DNA of 42,913 nucleotides from Plectonema cf. radiosum LEGE 06105 (GCF_015207665.1 NZ_JADEWL010000051.1:1-42913); one strand, 5' to 3'. Numbered from the stretch's first letter, positions 8,101 to 18,271 are shown. The notes: generated by a model not told the origin, from the sequence alone. Program-made: numbers and translations.

Positions 8101-8778
8101 TTAGTGGAACTCTATAAGGTCAGAGTTATGCTTGAAATACCTGAGTTTTAACAATCGATAAAAGAATACCACTTGTCGAATTATTTTATCAATAATTTTT
8201 CTCCAAATTGCAACTTTTGGGTATTCAATCTCTTTATGCATTTGGAAATAAATCTGTTTATCTGCTAGATTTGATTGTCCCATCTTGACTCTGATTTGCT
8301 CTATATTATCCTTGAAAAATGGAAATCTATCCTCAGAATCAAACCTGATGTTTAAACCTGCTTTTGCCGCAGCTAATCCCATAACATTACCTTCTCCCCC
8401 ATAAATTCCTTGCATTTCAAAATATGTTGAAATGTTCTGCCAAAGTTTTAAAAAAACCTTTTCAGCACCAGCTTGTTTTGTCACAACAAACATGAACTCG
8501 TGAAACCATTTTGTTTCCTGAAGATTTATATCTAATCTCTGTGCCACCTGCTTTATTGTTGCGAACTGTACACGCAGCTTTGTGCCTGTATTATGTTTTA
8601 TAATATTGCATCCAGTCCTTGCAGTAATTCCAGGAAGCCACTTGATATCCTCTGGTACGGGACCAATGATTCGCACGTCAGAGTCTAAAAAGATGCACGT
8701 GTCGAAGCTTTCAAATGACTTCTCAATTACAAAGCGTTTATCATGATAACCTTTTACACTTTGAAGTCGATAGTTCAT
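8101..8778 (-). CDS. DxD glycosyltransferase-like protein, N-terminally truncated paralog
   Basis: This 225-residue product is clearly related to the 303-residue protein encoded just upstream (8944-9855): both share HDK....IEK.FE, a DxD motif (CIFLDSDVR, D32 and D34), the W.PG.TA+T segment, an FxxEFMFVVTK-like region, and a GEG..MGLAA.K motif. The DxD motif suggests a nucleotide-sugar-dependent GT-A fold (inference). Compared with its neighbour it lacks about 60 N-terminal residues, including the strand order that normally binds the nucleotide. The 162 bp upstream do not encode the missing part, so this copy is truncated and may be a pseudogene. The first ATG is at 8778. Confidence 0.6.
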   Translation of the reverse strand: MNYRLQSVKGYHDKRFVIEKSFESFDTCIFLDSDVRIIGPVPEDIKWLPGITARTGCNIIKHNTGTKLRVQFATIKQVAQRLDINLQETKWFHEFMFVVTKQAGAEKVFLKLWQNISTYFEMQGIYGGEGNVMGLAAAKAGLNIRFDSEDRFPFFKDNIEQIRVKMGQSNLADKQIYFQMHKEIEYPKVAIWRKIIDKIIRQVVFFYRLLKLRYFKHNSDLIEFH

Positions 8779-8943
8779 CAATTAATTTGTGATAACATAC
8801 TTTCATTACTTTTTACATCTCCATTATTATTTTTTTACTATTTTGAAAAGAGTAATCATCAGGATATATAGTAAATATTAAATAGTATCCTTTTAACCAA
8901 TATAAATTTTACCTATATTTACCATAATTTAGATTATGTAAAC

Positions 8944-9855
8944 TTAGATAAAGTCAGACGAATTGGTTCGATGAAACTTTTTGATTTTGAGGGTTATAAA
9001 ACGTAAATTTTTTAGGATAGGATTAGATATTTTTTTAATTACCTTACGCCAAAAAGGTAACTTTGAAATTTGTCTTCTTTGGTTATCAAAGTTTAAGACT
9101 TGCTTACACAAAGCATCACTGAAATTATCAGTATCATTGTGCATAAGCAACTTGTAAAAAAGCTTATCTTTATAAACATCTTTTATATTATCATTAACCC
9201 CATCTTCAGGATACCCGGAATTGTAGTGGTATACTTCCAGAGATGTTTTATATGCAGCTAAACCCATTGCTACACCTTCTCCATCGAAAATTCTATTCGA
9301 CTCAAAGTAATCCCGAATCTGCTTCCAAATTTTTAAAAATTCTTTTTCCTTGCCATTATCTTTACGAATAGTAAAAATTGCTTCATATACAAATTTACAC
9401 TCTTGTACAGAAATTTGCAGATGTTTAGCAATCTCATAAACTAGTTCGCGTGTTAACTCCTTTTTTGGCAATAAAACACCCTTTGGACTAATATGTTTTT
9501 CTAAATTCCAATGCGTCTTTGCTGTTAAACCGGGTTTCCAATTTCTAGACATTGCCATATTTTCCAGCAATCGACAATCAGCATCAATGAAGATAGAACA
9601 ATCATAGTTTTCAAAACATTTTTCTATACAACAAAGCTTGTCATGGAATATACCTACAGATTGAACATTATGTTTAATAGCAGTTACGTGTAAATCCTTA
9701 GAGAAAAGTTGTGGTCTATCTGTAAGAATCACTATCGGAATATTTGGAGATAGCTTCGCAACATCTTTTGCTAATAGTTGTGCATATTTATTGTATTCAT
9801 ATCCAATAGCTAAAGTCGTATAACAAAGACTTTTTTCATTACTAGTCTTGAGCAT
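8944..9855 (-). CDS. DxD glycosyltransferase-like protein
   Basis: The 303-residue protein begins with a GT-A-like strand order (YTTLAIGYEYNKYAQLLAKDV, IPIVILTDRP), followed by HDKLCCIEKCFENYDCSIFIDADCR with a DxD motif at D91-D93, a WKPGLTAKTHWN segment and a FDGEGVAMGLAAYK motif. This resembles glycosyltransferase-8-like proteins that use nucleotide sugars and a divalent metal; donor and acceptor are unknown. A truncated paralog lies 165 bp downstream on the same strand. The C-terminus is basic. The assignment rests on motif layout only. Confidence 0.65.
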   Translation of the reverse strand: MLKTSNEKSLCYTTLAIGYEYNKYAQLLAKDVAKLSPNIPIVILTDRPQLFSKDLHVTAIKHNVQSVGIFHDKLCCIEKCFENYDCSIFIDADCRLLENMAMSRNWKPGLTAKTHWNLEKHISPKGVLLPKKELTRELVYEIAKHLQISVQECKFVYEAIFTIRKDNGKEKEFLKIWKQIRDYFESNRIFDGEGVAMGLAAYKTSLEVYHYNSGYPEDGVNDNIKDVYKDKLFYKLLMHNDTDNFSDALCKQVLNFDNQRRQISKLPFWRKVIKKISNPILKNLRFITLKIKKFHRTNSSDFI

Positions 9856-10329
9856 ATAACATTTACCGAAGAATAAGCGATTGTTTGAATTAGATTTAAT
9901 CTCAATACTAATCTTACAATAGACTTAAGTACTCCGTATATTCACCTTAATTACTACATGATTGCAGGCGATCGCTATAACACCAAGCACTTCACGAAGT
10001 TTTACCTGCTATTCAGCAGCATTGGGCAATTCTCAATTAACTTACAACCAACGAAGTCCTTGAAGAGCAAAATCTAAATCACTGATTGCATCCGGTAGCT
10101 TTGTAAACATACACTAAAGAATTCACTACAGCACGGGGGCTGACCTCAAGTTCGAGTTGTTTTACACCGCAAGAGTACCGTACCCGTTAAATTAGTAGAC
10201 AAACACCACCACCCAATAAATTAAACGAACCTATCCCAACAACCAGACCAAAAGCCAAGGTACACTGATGAAATTGAACTGAAGGATATTCCCCCTTCAT
10301 CTTTGATAATTCATACTTGACTATGTGCT
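9856..10329. other. Intergenic region, no gene recognised
   Basis: This is the divergent space between the glycosyltransferase-like gene and glyS, with one HIP1 octamer near 9968. I see no open frame or stable hairpin that can be supported. A glyS promoter is expected in its right half. Confidence 0.45.
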
Positions 10330-12480
10330 ATGGCTAATTTTTTATTGGAAGTCGGAACGGAAGAGTTACCTGCAAGCTTTTTGAGTGGTGCGATCGCCCA
10401 ATGGAAACAACGAATTCCCTTATCTCTACAGGAAAATTTCCTTGACAATGATACGGTAGAAGTTTACGGTACTCCTCGTAGGTTGGCTGTGTTAATCAAG
10501 GGTTTACCCCAAAAACAAGCCGATAGGGAAGAAGAAATCAAGGGACCTCCTGCAAAAGCTGCTTTTAAGGATGGTACACTAACTAAGGCTGCTGAAGGTT
10601 TTGCGAATAGGCAAGGTGTAGATGTTTCGGCTTTGGAAGTTCGTTCTACCGATAAAGGTGATTTTGTTTTTGTGAAGAAAAGTATTGCAGGACGTACTAC
10701 TGCTGATATTCTTACAGAAATAATTCCGGAGTGGATTTTTAAGTTAGAAGGTAAGCGGTTGATGCGTTGGAGCGACGGGGATTTAAGGTTTTCTCGTCCG
10801 ATTCGTTGGTTAGTGGCTTTGTTGGATGAGAAAGTTTTACCGATAGAAATTGAGAATAATTCGCAAGTTGTCAAAAGCGGTAATACTTCTAGAGGACACC
10901 GCGTATTACATCCGAATGATGTAACTATAACTCAAGCTACTGATTATCTTAGTACTTTGAATTCTGCTTTTGTGGTTGCAGATGTGGAAACGCGAGTTAA
11001 TATAATTACTCAACAGGTACAAAATGCAGCGCAAAAGTTAAATGGTTATGCTCAAATTTACCCCGATTTATTAGAAGAAGTTACCAATTTAGTAGAATAT
11101 CCGACGGCAGTTGTGGGTAATTTTGAACCGGAATTTTTGGAGTTACCCCCGGAAGTAATTACTACGGTAATGGTTTCTCACCAAAAGTATTTTCCGGTGT
11201 TTAAAGCTGAAAATAGTCAGGAATTATTGCCTTATTTTGTTACGGTTTCTAATGGCGATCCAGAAAAATCAGATATGATTGCGAAAGGTAATGAAAGGGT
11301 AATTCGCGCTCGTTTATCTGACGGTAGATATTTCTACGATAAAGATATTAAACAGCCTTTGTACAGCTTTTTACCGCAGTTGGAAACGGTAACTTTTCAA
11401 GAAGATTTGGGTTCTTTACGACAAAAAGTTGATCGAATTTGTACTGTTGCTCAAAGAATTTATCAGCAATTAAATTTAGCATCTCCACAACAAGAATATA
11501 TTCAAAGAGCAGCTTTATTATGTAAAGCAGATTTAGTCACTTCAATGGTCTATGAATTCCCCGAATTGCAAGGAATTATGGGTCAAAAATATGCTTTGAA
11601 AAGTCAAGAATCACCTGTTGTAGCCGATGCAATTTTTGAGCATTATTTACCCAGAGGTGCCGATGATATTTTACCCCAAAGTTTAACGGGTCGAGTTGTG
11701 GCTTTGGCTGATAGAATCGATACTTTGGTGAGTATTTTCAGTTTGGGAATGATACCCACAGGTTCCTCTGACCCTTTCGCTTTACGTCGAGCCGCAACTG
11801 CTATTGTTAATATTACTTGGGATGGCGATTTATCGATTAATTTACAGCAGCTAGTTGCAGAAACAGTAGGGGAATTCGCTAATACCCATCACAAAGATAA
11901 AGCCGAATTAATTGCTTGCTTAGAAGACTTCTTCTTACAACGCATCCGCACCTTATTACAAGAAGAGAAACATATCGACTACGACTTAGTTAATGCTGTA
12001 TTGGGAGAAAACGACCCAGAATATACAGAACGAGCATTACAGGATTTGTTAGACGTTCGCGATCGCGCTTTATTCTTACAAGAAATTCGCAATAATGGCG
12101 ATTTAGATAAAATTTACGAAACTGTTAACCGTTCGACTCGATTAGCAGCACAAGGTGATTTAGATACCCAACAACTCGATCCGAGCAACTTAGTCCAAAA
12201 AGAGTTATTTCAAAAATCATCCGAAGAATCATTTTATCATGCAGTGCTTAATCTAGTACCGCAAACCCAAGCCGCACAACTTACTCGTAACTACCAACAA
12301 CTGATAGCAGGATTAACAGAAATAGCACCTACCGTCAGCAGCTTCTTCGACGGGGCAGAAAGCGTGTTAGTAATGGATGACAATCCTGATATTAAACGAA
12401 ATCGCCTGTATCTACTAGGGTTACTTCGTAACCACGCTCGTGTGTTAGCTGATTTTGGTGCAATTGTAAAAAATCTGTAG
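10330..12480 (+). CDS. glyS: Glycyl-tRNA synthetase beta subunit
   Basis: The 716-residue protein matches the size of bacterial GlyS. Recognisable family segments are the N-terminal [34 protein letters not shown], the central [40 protein letters not shown] and [12 protein letters not shown], and the C-terminal anticodon-binding region ending [18 protein letters not shown]. The beta subunit binds tRNA-Gly and works with the alpha subunit (GlyQ, not in this window) to charge glycine. It is full length with no frame break. Confidence 0.97.
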   Translation: MANFLLEVGTEELPASFLSGAIAQWKQRIPLSLQENFLDNDTVEVYGTPRRLAVLIKGLPQKQADREEEIKGPPAKAAFKDGTLTKAAEGFANRQGVDVSALEVRSTDKGDFVFVKKSIAGRTTADILTEIIPEWIFKLEGKRLMRWSDGDLRFSRPIRWLVALLDEKVLPIEIENNSQVVKSGNTSRGHRVLHPNDVTITQATDYLSTLNSAFVVADVETRVNIITQQVQNAAQKLNGYAQIYPDLLEEVTNLVEYPTAVVGNFEPEFLELPPEVITTVMVSHQKYFPVFKAENSQELLPYFVTVSNGDPEKSDMIAKGNERVIRARLSDGRYFYDKDIKQPLYSFLPQLETVTFQEDLGSLRQKVDRICTVAQRIYQQLNLASPQQEYIQRAALLCKADLVTSMVYEFPELQGIMGQKYALKSQESPVVADAIFEHYLPRGADDILPQSLTGRVVALADRIDTLVSIFSLGMIPTGSSDPFALRRAATAIVNITWDGDLSINLQQLVAETVGEFANTHHKDKAELIACLEDFFLQRIRTLLQEEKHIDYDLVNAVLGENDPEYTERALQDLLDVRDRALFLQEIRNNGDLDKIYETVNRSTRLAAQGDLDTQQLDPSNLVQKELFQKSSEESFYHAVLNLVPQTQAAQLTRNYQQLIAGLTEIAPTVSSFFDGAESVLVMDDNPDIKRNRLYLLGLLRNHARVLADFGAIVKNL

Positions 12481-12563
12481 TGAAAATCAACAAAATATGG
12501 TGTAAATTATGCCAATAAACGTTAGTATAAAGTTGCTTAACCAGGGATTTCTGCTTACAGTCT

Positions 12564-13961
12564 ATGCCTAAAGCTCATGTCATAGGATTGGGAAAGTCCG
12601 GTGTTGCTGCGGCGAGATTGTTGAATCGAGAAGGTTGGGAGGTGGAAATTGGTGATACTAATACCTCCCCTAACCTCCTCCAACAACAACAAGAGCTTGC
12701 TGTCGAGGGAATTACAGTTAAATTAGGGTATTCCCTGGAACTGAACGATACCGAATTACCGAAATTAATCGTAGTTAGTCCCGGTGTACCTTGGGATATT
12801 CCAGTATTAATCAAAGCACGGGAAAAAGGAATTGACACTATCGGGGAAATGGAATTTGCATGGCGCAATTTACGTTCTATCCCCTGGGTAGCAGTTACCG
12901 GCACTAACGGTAAAACTACTGTTACATCTTTAATAGGAGCAATATTTCAAACTGCGGGTTTTCACGCTCCTACCTGCGGTAATATTGGTCATGCAGCTTG
13001 TGAAATTGCGCTTGAGGAAAAACAAGGAGACAAAGAAGAAACTTTCTCCCGTCGTCTAGATTGGATCATTGCCGAACTTAGCAGTTACCAAATTGAATCT
13101 TCCACCTCAATTTCTCCTAAAATCGGTATTTGGACGACTTTAACCCCAGACCATTTAGCACGTCATAAAACTGTACAAAACTACTACAATATCAAAGCCC
13201 AATTATTACGTAGTTCTCAAATGCAAATTTTCAACGGTGATGATCCATACTTAAGAAAGATGGGTGAAACCGATTGGCAAGATGCTTATTGGACGAGTAT
13301 TAAGGGTAAAGATAAATTAATCACTGGTAAAGGTTTTTATATCCAAGATGGTTGGGTTGTAGAGACGCAACACATCGCATCTTTGCAAGAAGACCAAAAA
13401 ATTATGCCAGTTTCCGCTTTACGAATGGTGGGAGAACACAATTTACAAAACCTGTTGTTGTCAATTGCAGCAGCGAGGTTAGCGGGAATTGACAAAGAAG
13501 CAATTCATCAAGCTATCAGTGAATTTGCTGGAGTACCCCATCGTTTAGAGCATATTCGTAGTTATGAAGGAATTGATTTTATTAATGATAGTAAAGCCAC
13601 AAATTACGACGCTGCTGAAGTCGGTTTAGCGTCGGTAAAAAGTCCGGTAATTTTAATTGCTGGGGGTGCTGCAAAAGCGGGTGAAGATAAACCTTGGATA
13701 AATAAAATTAAAGAGAAAGCCGCAGCAGTATTATTAATAGGTGATGCAGCACCAATGTTTGCCAAACGTTTGGAAGAGGAAGGGTATTCCAACTACGAAG
13801 ATGTAGGAACGATGCAAAAAGCTGTTACTCATGGGTTTAAATTAGCAAAGCACCATGATGCAACTGTAGTTTTACTGTCACCAGCTTGTGCCAGTTTTGA
13901 TCAGTATGCTAATTTTGAAGTACGCGGTGATGATTTTCGTAAGTGGTGTTTGGAATTATAA
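12564..13961 (+). CDS. murD: UDP-N-acetylmuramoyl-L-alanine:D-glutamate ligase
   Basis: MurD adds D-glutamate to UDP-MurNAc-L-alanine in cytoplasmic peptidoglycan synthesis. The 465-residue sequence shows the N-terminal Rossmann-like VIGLGKSGVAAARLL, the ATP-binding VTGTNGKTTVTSL (about 112-124), GNIGHAACEIAL, ELSSYQIESS, LTPDHLARHKT, GEHNLQNLL, FAGVPHRLEHI and the C-terminal NDSKATNYDAAEVGL. It follows glyS by 83 bp on the same strand. It is slightly longer than E. coli MurD (438), and one extra-looking segment (VVETQHIASLQE, about 264-275) coincides with a diverged copy of a dispersed palindromic repeat. Confidence 0.97.
   Translation: MPKAHVIGLGKSGVAAARLLNREGWEVEIGDTNTSPNLLQQQQELAVEGITVKLGYSLELNDTELPKLIVVSPGVPWDIPVLIKAREKGIDTIGEMEFAWRNLRSIPWVAVTGTNGKTTVTSLIGAIFQTAGFHAPTCGNIGHAACEIALEEKQGDKEETFSRRLDWIIAELSSYQIESSTSISPKIGIWTTLTPDHLARHKTVQNYYNIKAQLLRSSQMQIFNGDDPYLRKMGETDWQDAYWTSIKGKDKLITGKGFYIQDGWVVETQHIASLQEDQKIMPVSALRMVGEHNLQNLLLSIAAARLAGIDKEAIHQAISEFAGVPHRLEHIRSYEGIDFINDSKATNYDAAEVGLASVKSPVILIAGGAAKAGEDKPWINKIKEKAAAVLLIGDAAPMFAKRLEEEGYSNYEDVGTMQKAVTHGFKLAKHHDATVVLLSPACASFDQYANFEVRGDDFRKWCLEL
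13356..13389. repeat. Diverged dispersed palindrome inside the murD reading frame
   Basis: The sequence contains TGTAGAGACGCAA followed 4 bp later by an arm whose reverse complement is TGCAAAGATGCGA; the arms agree at 9 of 13 positions and all differences are transitions. Its left arm matches the TGTAGAGACG family found at 18078, 29847, 33349 and 34749. It encodes an in-frame segment of MurD. Confidence 0.5.
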
Positions 13962-13988
13962 ACTAGGTAATTTTTGAGGATTTATAAG

Positions 13989-14018
13989 CCCGGTTTTTTT
14001 GTAAAAACTGGGTTTTTT
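13989..14018 (+). terminator. Rho-independent terminator after murD
   Basis: A GC-rich stem CCCGGTTTTT pairs with AAAAACTGGG (one G-U pair) and is followed by a run of six T. It lies 28 bp after the murD stop and would end the glyS-murD transcript. Confidence 0.88.
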
Positions 14019-14034
14019 GCTATATAAACAGATT

Positions 14035-14304
14035 CTATAATTGTTCGCGCAAACTTTTCAACATCCTCCGAGTTCCTTGAGTGAAAGCTAGCCCTACCAA
14101 TTGCGGAATCATCCCAACTATATCTAAATCAGGAAATGTTGGACTAGTAGAAGATAAATCTAATCCTGGATAAATTGCATTGGTAATTTTCAAACAAACA
14201 TTTAAACATTGATGACGTAATTTGAGTTCTAATTGCGAATATCGGGATATACCGTTTTGCTGATTTTTTGTGTATTGCGTTGATTCTTCTTGGGGTACCT
14301 CCAT
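14035..14304 (-). CDS. Conserved-looking hypothetical small protein in channel/DUF421 operon
   Basis: The 89-residue product has a polar N-terminus and a helical C-terminal half (FPDLDIVGMIPQLVGLAFTQGTRRMLKSL). It has no signal peptide or clear membrane segment. It begins 9 bp after the DUF421 stop on the same strand, which supports a real gene that is the third member of that operon. I do not recognise the family. The stop lies beside the murD terminator, so the two transcripts converge. Confidence 0.6.
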   Translation of the reverse strand: MEVPQEESTQYTKNQQNGISRYSQLELKLRHQCLNVCLKITNAIYPGLDLSSTSPTFPDLDIVGMIPQLVGLAFTQGTRRMLKSLREQL

Positions 14305-14313
14305 GATGATTAA

Positions 14314-14886
14314 CTACACCTCTATCCTAATAGTTTTAATCCCTTTTTCTACAGAAACTTCAATTACCTGCGGAAGATTTTCTTTGGGTAAAATGCTAAT
14401 CTCACCGCTACTTTCCAAACGTGCAATTTCAACTTGTGAAGCTTCGGTAATTTTAGCTTGAGAACGCAAAGAAGATTTCAAATCTTTTTCACTAATATGA
14501 CTCTTTTGCATTGCTTGATAATTAATTTCACCATCTCGAATTAAAACGCGAGATGAACCTTTAATTAAATTTTCTAAAGCTGGGAAATGAAAAGAAATTC
14601 CACCAAATAACCAATGCATTCCTACTAATACAAAACCAGCCCCTAGAGTTGGGAAAAAAGGAGCAGAACCATTAATAGTACGACTTAAAGTAGAGCCAAA
14701 AATAATACTTAAGACAACATCAAAAGCAGCATATTTACCAATAAAACGCCGGTCTCCGACTATCCTAACCATCATCCATCCAGCAACATAAATCACGGCT
14801 GCTCTCAATCCCATTTGCCATAAATTGATTTTTTGAGTATTTAATCCTAAAGCATAATTAAGTCCATTTGCAATTAATTCCAACAT
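14314..14886 (-). CDS. DUF421 (YetF/YcaP-like) membrane protein
   Basis: At 190 residues it shows the DUF421 pattern: two or three N-terminal membrane helices (GLRAAVIYVAGWMMVRIVG, YAAFDVVLSIIFGSTLSRTI, FPTLGAGFVLVGMHWLFGGI), a conserved G-R/K....DVVL..IFGS.LSR segment, then a cytosolic domain (LENLIKGSSRVLIRDGEIN...MQKSHISEKDLKSSLRSQA). The family is widespread and linked to spore or envelope functions in Bacillus; its biochemical role is not defined. It lies between a channel-like gene (37 bp upstream) and a small gene (9 bp downstream). Confidence 0.87.
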   Translation of the reverse strand: MLELIANGLNYALGLNTQKINLWQMGLRAAVIYVAGWMMVRIVGDRRFIGKYAAFDVVLSIIFGSTLSRTINGSAPFFPTLGAGFVLVGMHWLFGGISFHFPALENLIKGSSRVLIRDGEINYQAMQKSHISEKDLKSSLRSQAKITEASQVEIARLESSGEISILPKENLPQVIEVSVEKGIKTIRIEV

Positions 14887-14923
14887 AAATTCTCAATCTT
14901 TTAACCTCTAACCTTTCACCTAA

Positions 14924-15991
14924 TTAATGTAACTTTACCTCATCAATCATTGTTTCATCATCTAAACTACTAGCTCTATTAGTAGTAATACTAGAAGCAA
15001 TAGCATCCCAAGTCCAACCATCATTTTTTGCTAATGCTAAAAGCAATCTTCTACGTTTTGTAATAATTTTGATTCTTGCAAAAAATTCTTCATCGCTAAC
15101 TGTAGGAATACCTTTATTTCGTAGTAATTCTAAAGAAGGTAATTGGGGATTATAGGTCGCTGGATCTAAATAAGCTGATTTCAAAGTTTTCAAAAAAGCT
15201 GCACTAGCTCTTCTTACAGGTCCCAAAGCCCCCGGTTCGGGTTTATATTTATCCGGAATTCCATATTCTAATAAGGTCAAAGCTTCATCTAATGCAATTA
15301 CACTCAAAGCTAAAGACCTAGCTCGTTCTACACTGTGAAAATAATGTAGAATTGGGTATGCTAAATGTTTTTCTCCTTGCTGAGTTAAAGTAGGTGTAAG
15401 AGAACTCAAATGTTGAGATAAATCTCCAAAATTATTACCATTCCAAGCCCGAATTAAAATTTCATCGGCTGTTCCTCCTAGTGAAGCTACATAAATTGCA
15501 AAAGCGCGTTTTTCAGAAGCTGCTGAAACAATTGGTAACAAGTAAGCAATGCTCAAAGTTACTAAGAAGAAACCACTAGTTGATGCAATTGCCGTTGCTA
15601 TTTGCCAAATTCTTCCTTGAGCTTGATAGTCTCCCATTCCCAAAGTAGATATTGTATAACCAACAAAATAAATCCGTTCCCAAGTATCTGCCGGTATTTT
15701 AGAAGATGCATTAACTACAGCCGAATTGTCAGCACAAAATATCAATGTCCAGCCAACCCAAGTTAAAATATACCAAAGTAAAGCTATTCCGCTTAATAAT
15801 ACTAAACCTGTAATTGATAATAATCGGTGGTTAGATTTTCTATGATGAATTTGTAAAACTATCCACCATATTCCACTAGAAATTCTCGTGGTAATTGGTC
15901 CTCCTCCTCCCACAGTTAAAGTAGTTATCAATACATCAAGAGCAACAAGGCTTAGTATTAATAATCCTAAAATAGTTAATAATATTGACAT
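14924..15991 (-). CDS. Two-TM potassium-channel-like membrane protein with unusual filter
   Basis: This 355-residue protein has an N-terminal membrane helix (about 3-25), a second at about 58-88, a pore-like loop with STLGMGDY at about 115-122, and a third helix (about 130-158). The layout matches ion channel (Ion_trans_2-like) proteins, but the selectivity filter reads TLGMGD instead of the canonical TVGYGD. The C-terminal half (about 160-355) is cytosolic and helical, with no RCK domain recognisable. It heads an operon with DUF421 and a small gene. Ion selectivity is uncertain. Confidence 0.77.
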   Translation of the reverse strand: MSILLTILGLLILSLVALDVLITTLTVGGGGPITTRISSGIWWIVLQIHHRKSNHRLLSITGLVLLSGIALLWYILTWVGWTLIFCADNSAVVNASSKIPADTWERIYFVGYTISTLGMGDYQAQGRIWQIATAIASTSGFFLVTLSIAYLLPIVSAASEKRAFAIYVASLGGTADEILIRAWNGNNFGDLSQHLSSLTPTLTQQGEKHLAYPILHYFHSVERARSLALSVIALDEALTLLEYGIPDKYKPEPGALGPVRRASAAFLKTLKSAYLDPATYNPQLPSLELLRNKGIPTVSDEEFFARIKIITKRRRLLLALAKNDGWTWDAIASSITTNRASSLDDETMIDEVKLH

Positions 15992-16584
15992 TTTTGCTTT
16001 TTAAATTATTTTAAATTCTATTAAATTATATGTTCATCAATAATTTATACCAATATTTTCACATACTACAACTCACAATAAACTACTTTTGAAAGAACTG
16101 TACTATACTTTAAATAGCAGTGTTTAAATTACTGATACATCTATCATTGGTGTATATTTTTAAATCTAAAAGTAAGAATTGCTCAAAATAAATAAGTGTT
16201 TACTTAAAGCGAATATGTATTTCAATAATTGATAATTAACCTGTTTCTAAAGGGTAAAGGATTGGAAAAAGAAACAATTTTTATTTTTCACCTTCAAAGC
16301 AGTCAACATAAAAAGTTTTTTTCATCGCCATAAATGTTAGCGTTTTTCTCACTAGTCACTACTCACTTACAAGTCAGGGTAAATAATTTAAATACAATTG
16401 GACGAGTAAGGATGCTCCATATTGGTTACAACCCGCTACTCTTCATCCCATAAGAATAAAAAATACAAATCCGTACTTGGGCGGAATTTTCACCATAATA
16501 ACAAGAGTTAACATCCATCAGTTATCGGCTCGAAACAGCTACAATACCTAATGACTGTAAGATAAGTCCGAATTTTTAAATTTT
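15992..16584. other. Divergent intergenic region between channel operon and gatB
   Basis: About 590 bp of AT-rich DNA with no supported gene. Both flanking promoters should be here, but I cannot place either with confidence. Confidence 0.5.
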
Positions 16585-18069
16585 ATGACTGCTGCTACAA
16601 CTGTAAAAACTGATTACGAAGCGATAATTGGTCTAGAAACCCATTGTCAACTTGCAACCTTAACTAAGATTTTCTCCGATAGCTCTACAAAATTCGGTGC
16701 AGACCCTAATACTAACATTGACCCGGTTTGTATGGGTTTACCTGGAGTTTTGCCGGTACTCAATGAAAAAGTATTAGAATACGCTGTAAAAGCAGGTTTG
16801 GCTCTTAATTGTCAAATCGCTAAATACAGCAAGTTTGACCGCAAACAGTATTTTTATCCCGATTTACCCAAAAATTACCAAATTTCTCAATACGATTTAC
16901 CCATTGCCGAACATGGTTTTATCGAAATTGAGTTAGTCGATCAAGATGGTAATCCAATTCGCAAAAAAATTGGTATTACTCGGCTGCATATGGAAGAAGA
17001 TGCTGGTAAATTAGTTCATGCGGGTAGCGATCGCCTTTCTGGATCGAGTTATTCTCTGGTAGACTATAATCGAGCCGGTATACCGTTAATTGAAATCGTT
17101 TCGGAACCAGATATCCGTTCTGGACAAGAAGCTGCCGAATACGCTCAAGAGTTACGCCGAATTATGCGCTATCTCGGTGTCAGCGACGGTAATATGCAAG
17201 AAGGTTCCCTACGTTGTGATGTCAATATTTCCGTGCGTCCAGTGGGACAAAAGGAATTTGGCACAAAAGTCGAAATTAAGAATATGAACTCGTTCAATGC
17301 GATTCAAAGAGCCATTGAGTACGAAATTGAACGTCAAATTGAAGCGGTTGAATCTGGTGAAAAAATCGTTCAAGAAACTCGTCTTTGGGAAGAAGGTTCT
17401 CAACGTACGATTAGTATGCGAGTTAAGGAAGGTTCTAGCGATTATCGTTATTTTCCTGAACCAGATTTAACTCCAATTGAGGTAACACAAGAGCAATTAA
17501 ACAAGTGGGAAAGCGAATTACCAGAGTTACCCGCGAAAAAACGCCATTATTATGAAACCGAGTTGGGACTTTCTGCATACGATGCACGAGTTTTAACCGA
17601 AGAACGTGCGACAGCTGAGTATTTTGAAGCTACTGTGGAGAAGGGAGCAAATTCCAAATCTGCCGCAAATTGGATTATGGGTGATATTGCTGCTTATCTC
17701 AATAAACAAAAACTAAATATTTCTGATATCAAGTTGACACCAAGCAATTTAGCTGATGTGGTGAACCTAATTGACAAAGGTGAGATTAGTAATGCTAAAG
17801 CCAAAGAGAAATTACCGGAGTTACTTGAAGGTAGCTCTGCTAAAGATATTTTTGCTGGTGAAAAACTAATTACAGACTCAGCACTACTCGAATCTTTAAT
17901 CGATGAAGCCATAGCTGGGAACCCCAAAGAAGTCGAAAAATATCGCAGCGGCAAAACCAATGTTAAAGGCTTCTTTGTTGGACAAGTTCTCAAAAAGACT
18001 GGAAAACGCGCAGATCCTAAATTAACTAATGAGTTGGTAGATAAAAAACTCCAAGCTTTGCTTGAATAA
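16585..18069 (+). CDS. gatB: Aspartyl/glutamyl-tRNA amidotransferase subunit B
   Basis: GatB activates mischarged Glu-tRNA-Gln or Asp-tRNA-Asn for amidation within the GatCAB complex. The 494-residue sequence shows the family hallmarks: YEAIIGLETHCQLAT, NTNIDPVCMGLPGVLPVLN, FDRKQYFYPDLPKNYQISQ, LHMEEDAGKL, SLVDYNRAGIPLIEIVSEPD, GSLRCDVNISVRP, KNMNSF and the final GKTNVKGFFVGQVLKKTGKRADP helix region typical of the C-terminal tRNA-binding YqeY-like domain. It is complete and followed at once by a palindromic hairpin and then the small RNA array. Confidence 0.97.
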   Translation: MTAATTVKTDYEAIIGLETHCQLATLTKIFSDSSTKFGADPNTNIDPVCMGLPGVLPVLNEKVLEYAVKAGLALNCQIAKYSKFDRKQYFYPDLPKNYQISQYDLPIAEHGFIEIELVDQDGNPIRKKIGITRLHMEEDAGKLVHAGSDRLSGSSYSLVDYNRAGIPLIEIVSEPDIRSGQEAAEYAQELRRIMRYLGVSDGNMQEGSLRCDVNISVRPVGQKEFGTKVEIKNMNSFNAIQRAIEYEIERQIEAVESGEKIVQETRLWEEGSQRTISMRVKEGSSDYRYFPEPDLTPIEVTQEQLNKWESELPELPAKKRHYYETELGLSAYDARVLTEERATAEYFEATVEKGANSKSAANWIMGDIAAYLNKQKLNISDIKLTPSNLADVVNLIDKGEISNAKAKEKLPELLEGSSAKDIFAGEKLITDSALLESLIDEAIAGNPKEVEKYRSGKTNVKGFFVGQVLKKTGKRADPKLTNELVDKKLQALLE

Positions 18070-18077
18070 GCAATTGC

Positions 18078-18107
18078 TGTAGAGACGTTGCGCCCGGCAA
18101 CGTCTCC
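18078..18107. repeat. Dispersed palindrome (TGTAGAGACG family) after gatB
   Basis: Two perfect 10-bp arms, GAGACGTTGC and GCAACGTCTC, flank a 5-base loop. It begins 9 bp after the gatB stop, where it could act as a 3' hairpin. The same family recurs at 29847, 33349 and 34749. Confidence 0.9.
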
Positions 18108-18271
18108 ATATTCTCCATATATCAAGTCGAAAGTTACTTTCCGCATTTTTACTTACGAAATAGCACAAATTATCCTATTCCTTATTTATACGCACATTTT
18201 ATTTATAAAAATTTTATCTAAATTTGTATTGGGGGTATCACCCCTCATACGAAAAGTGCTATATTATGTTA

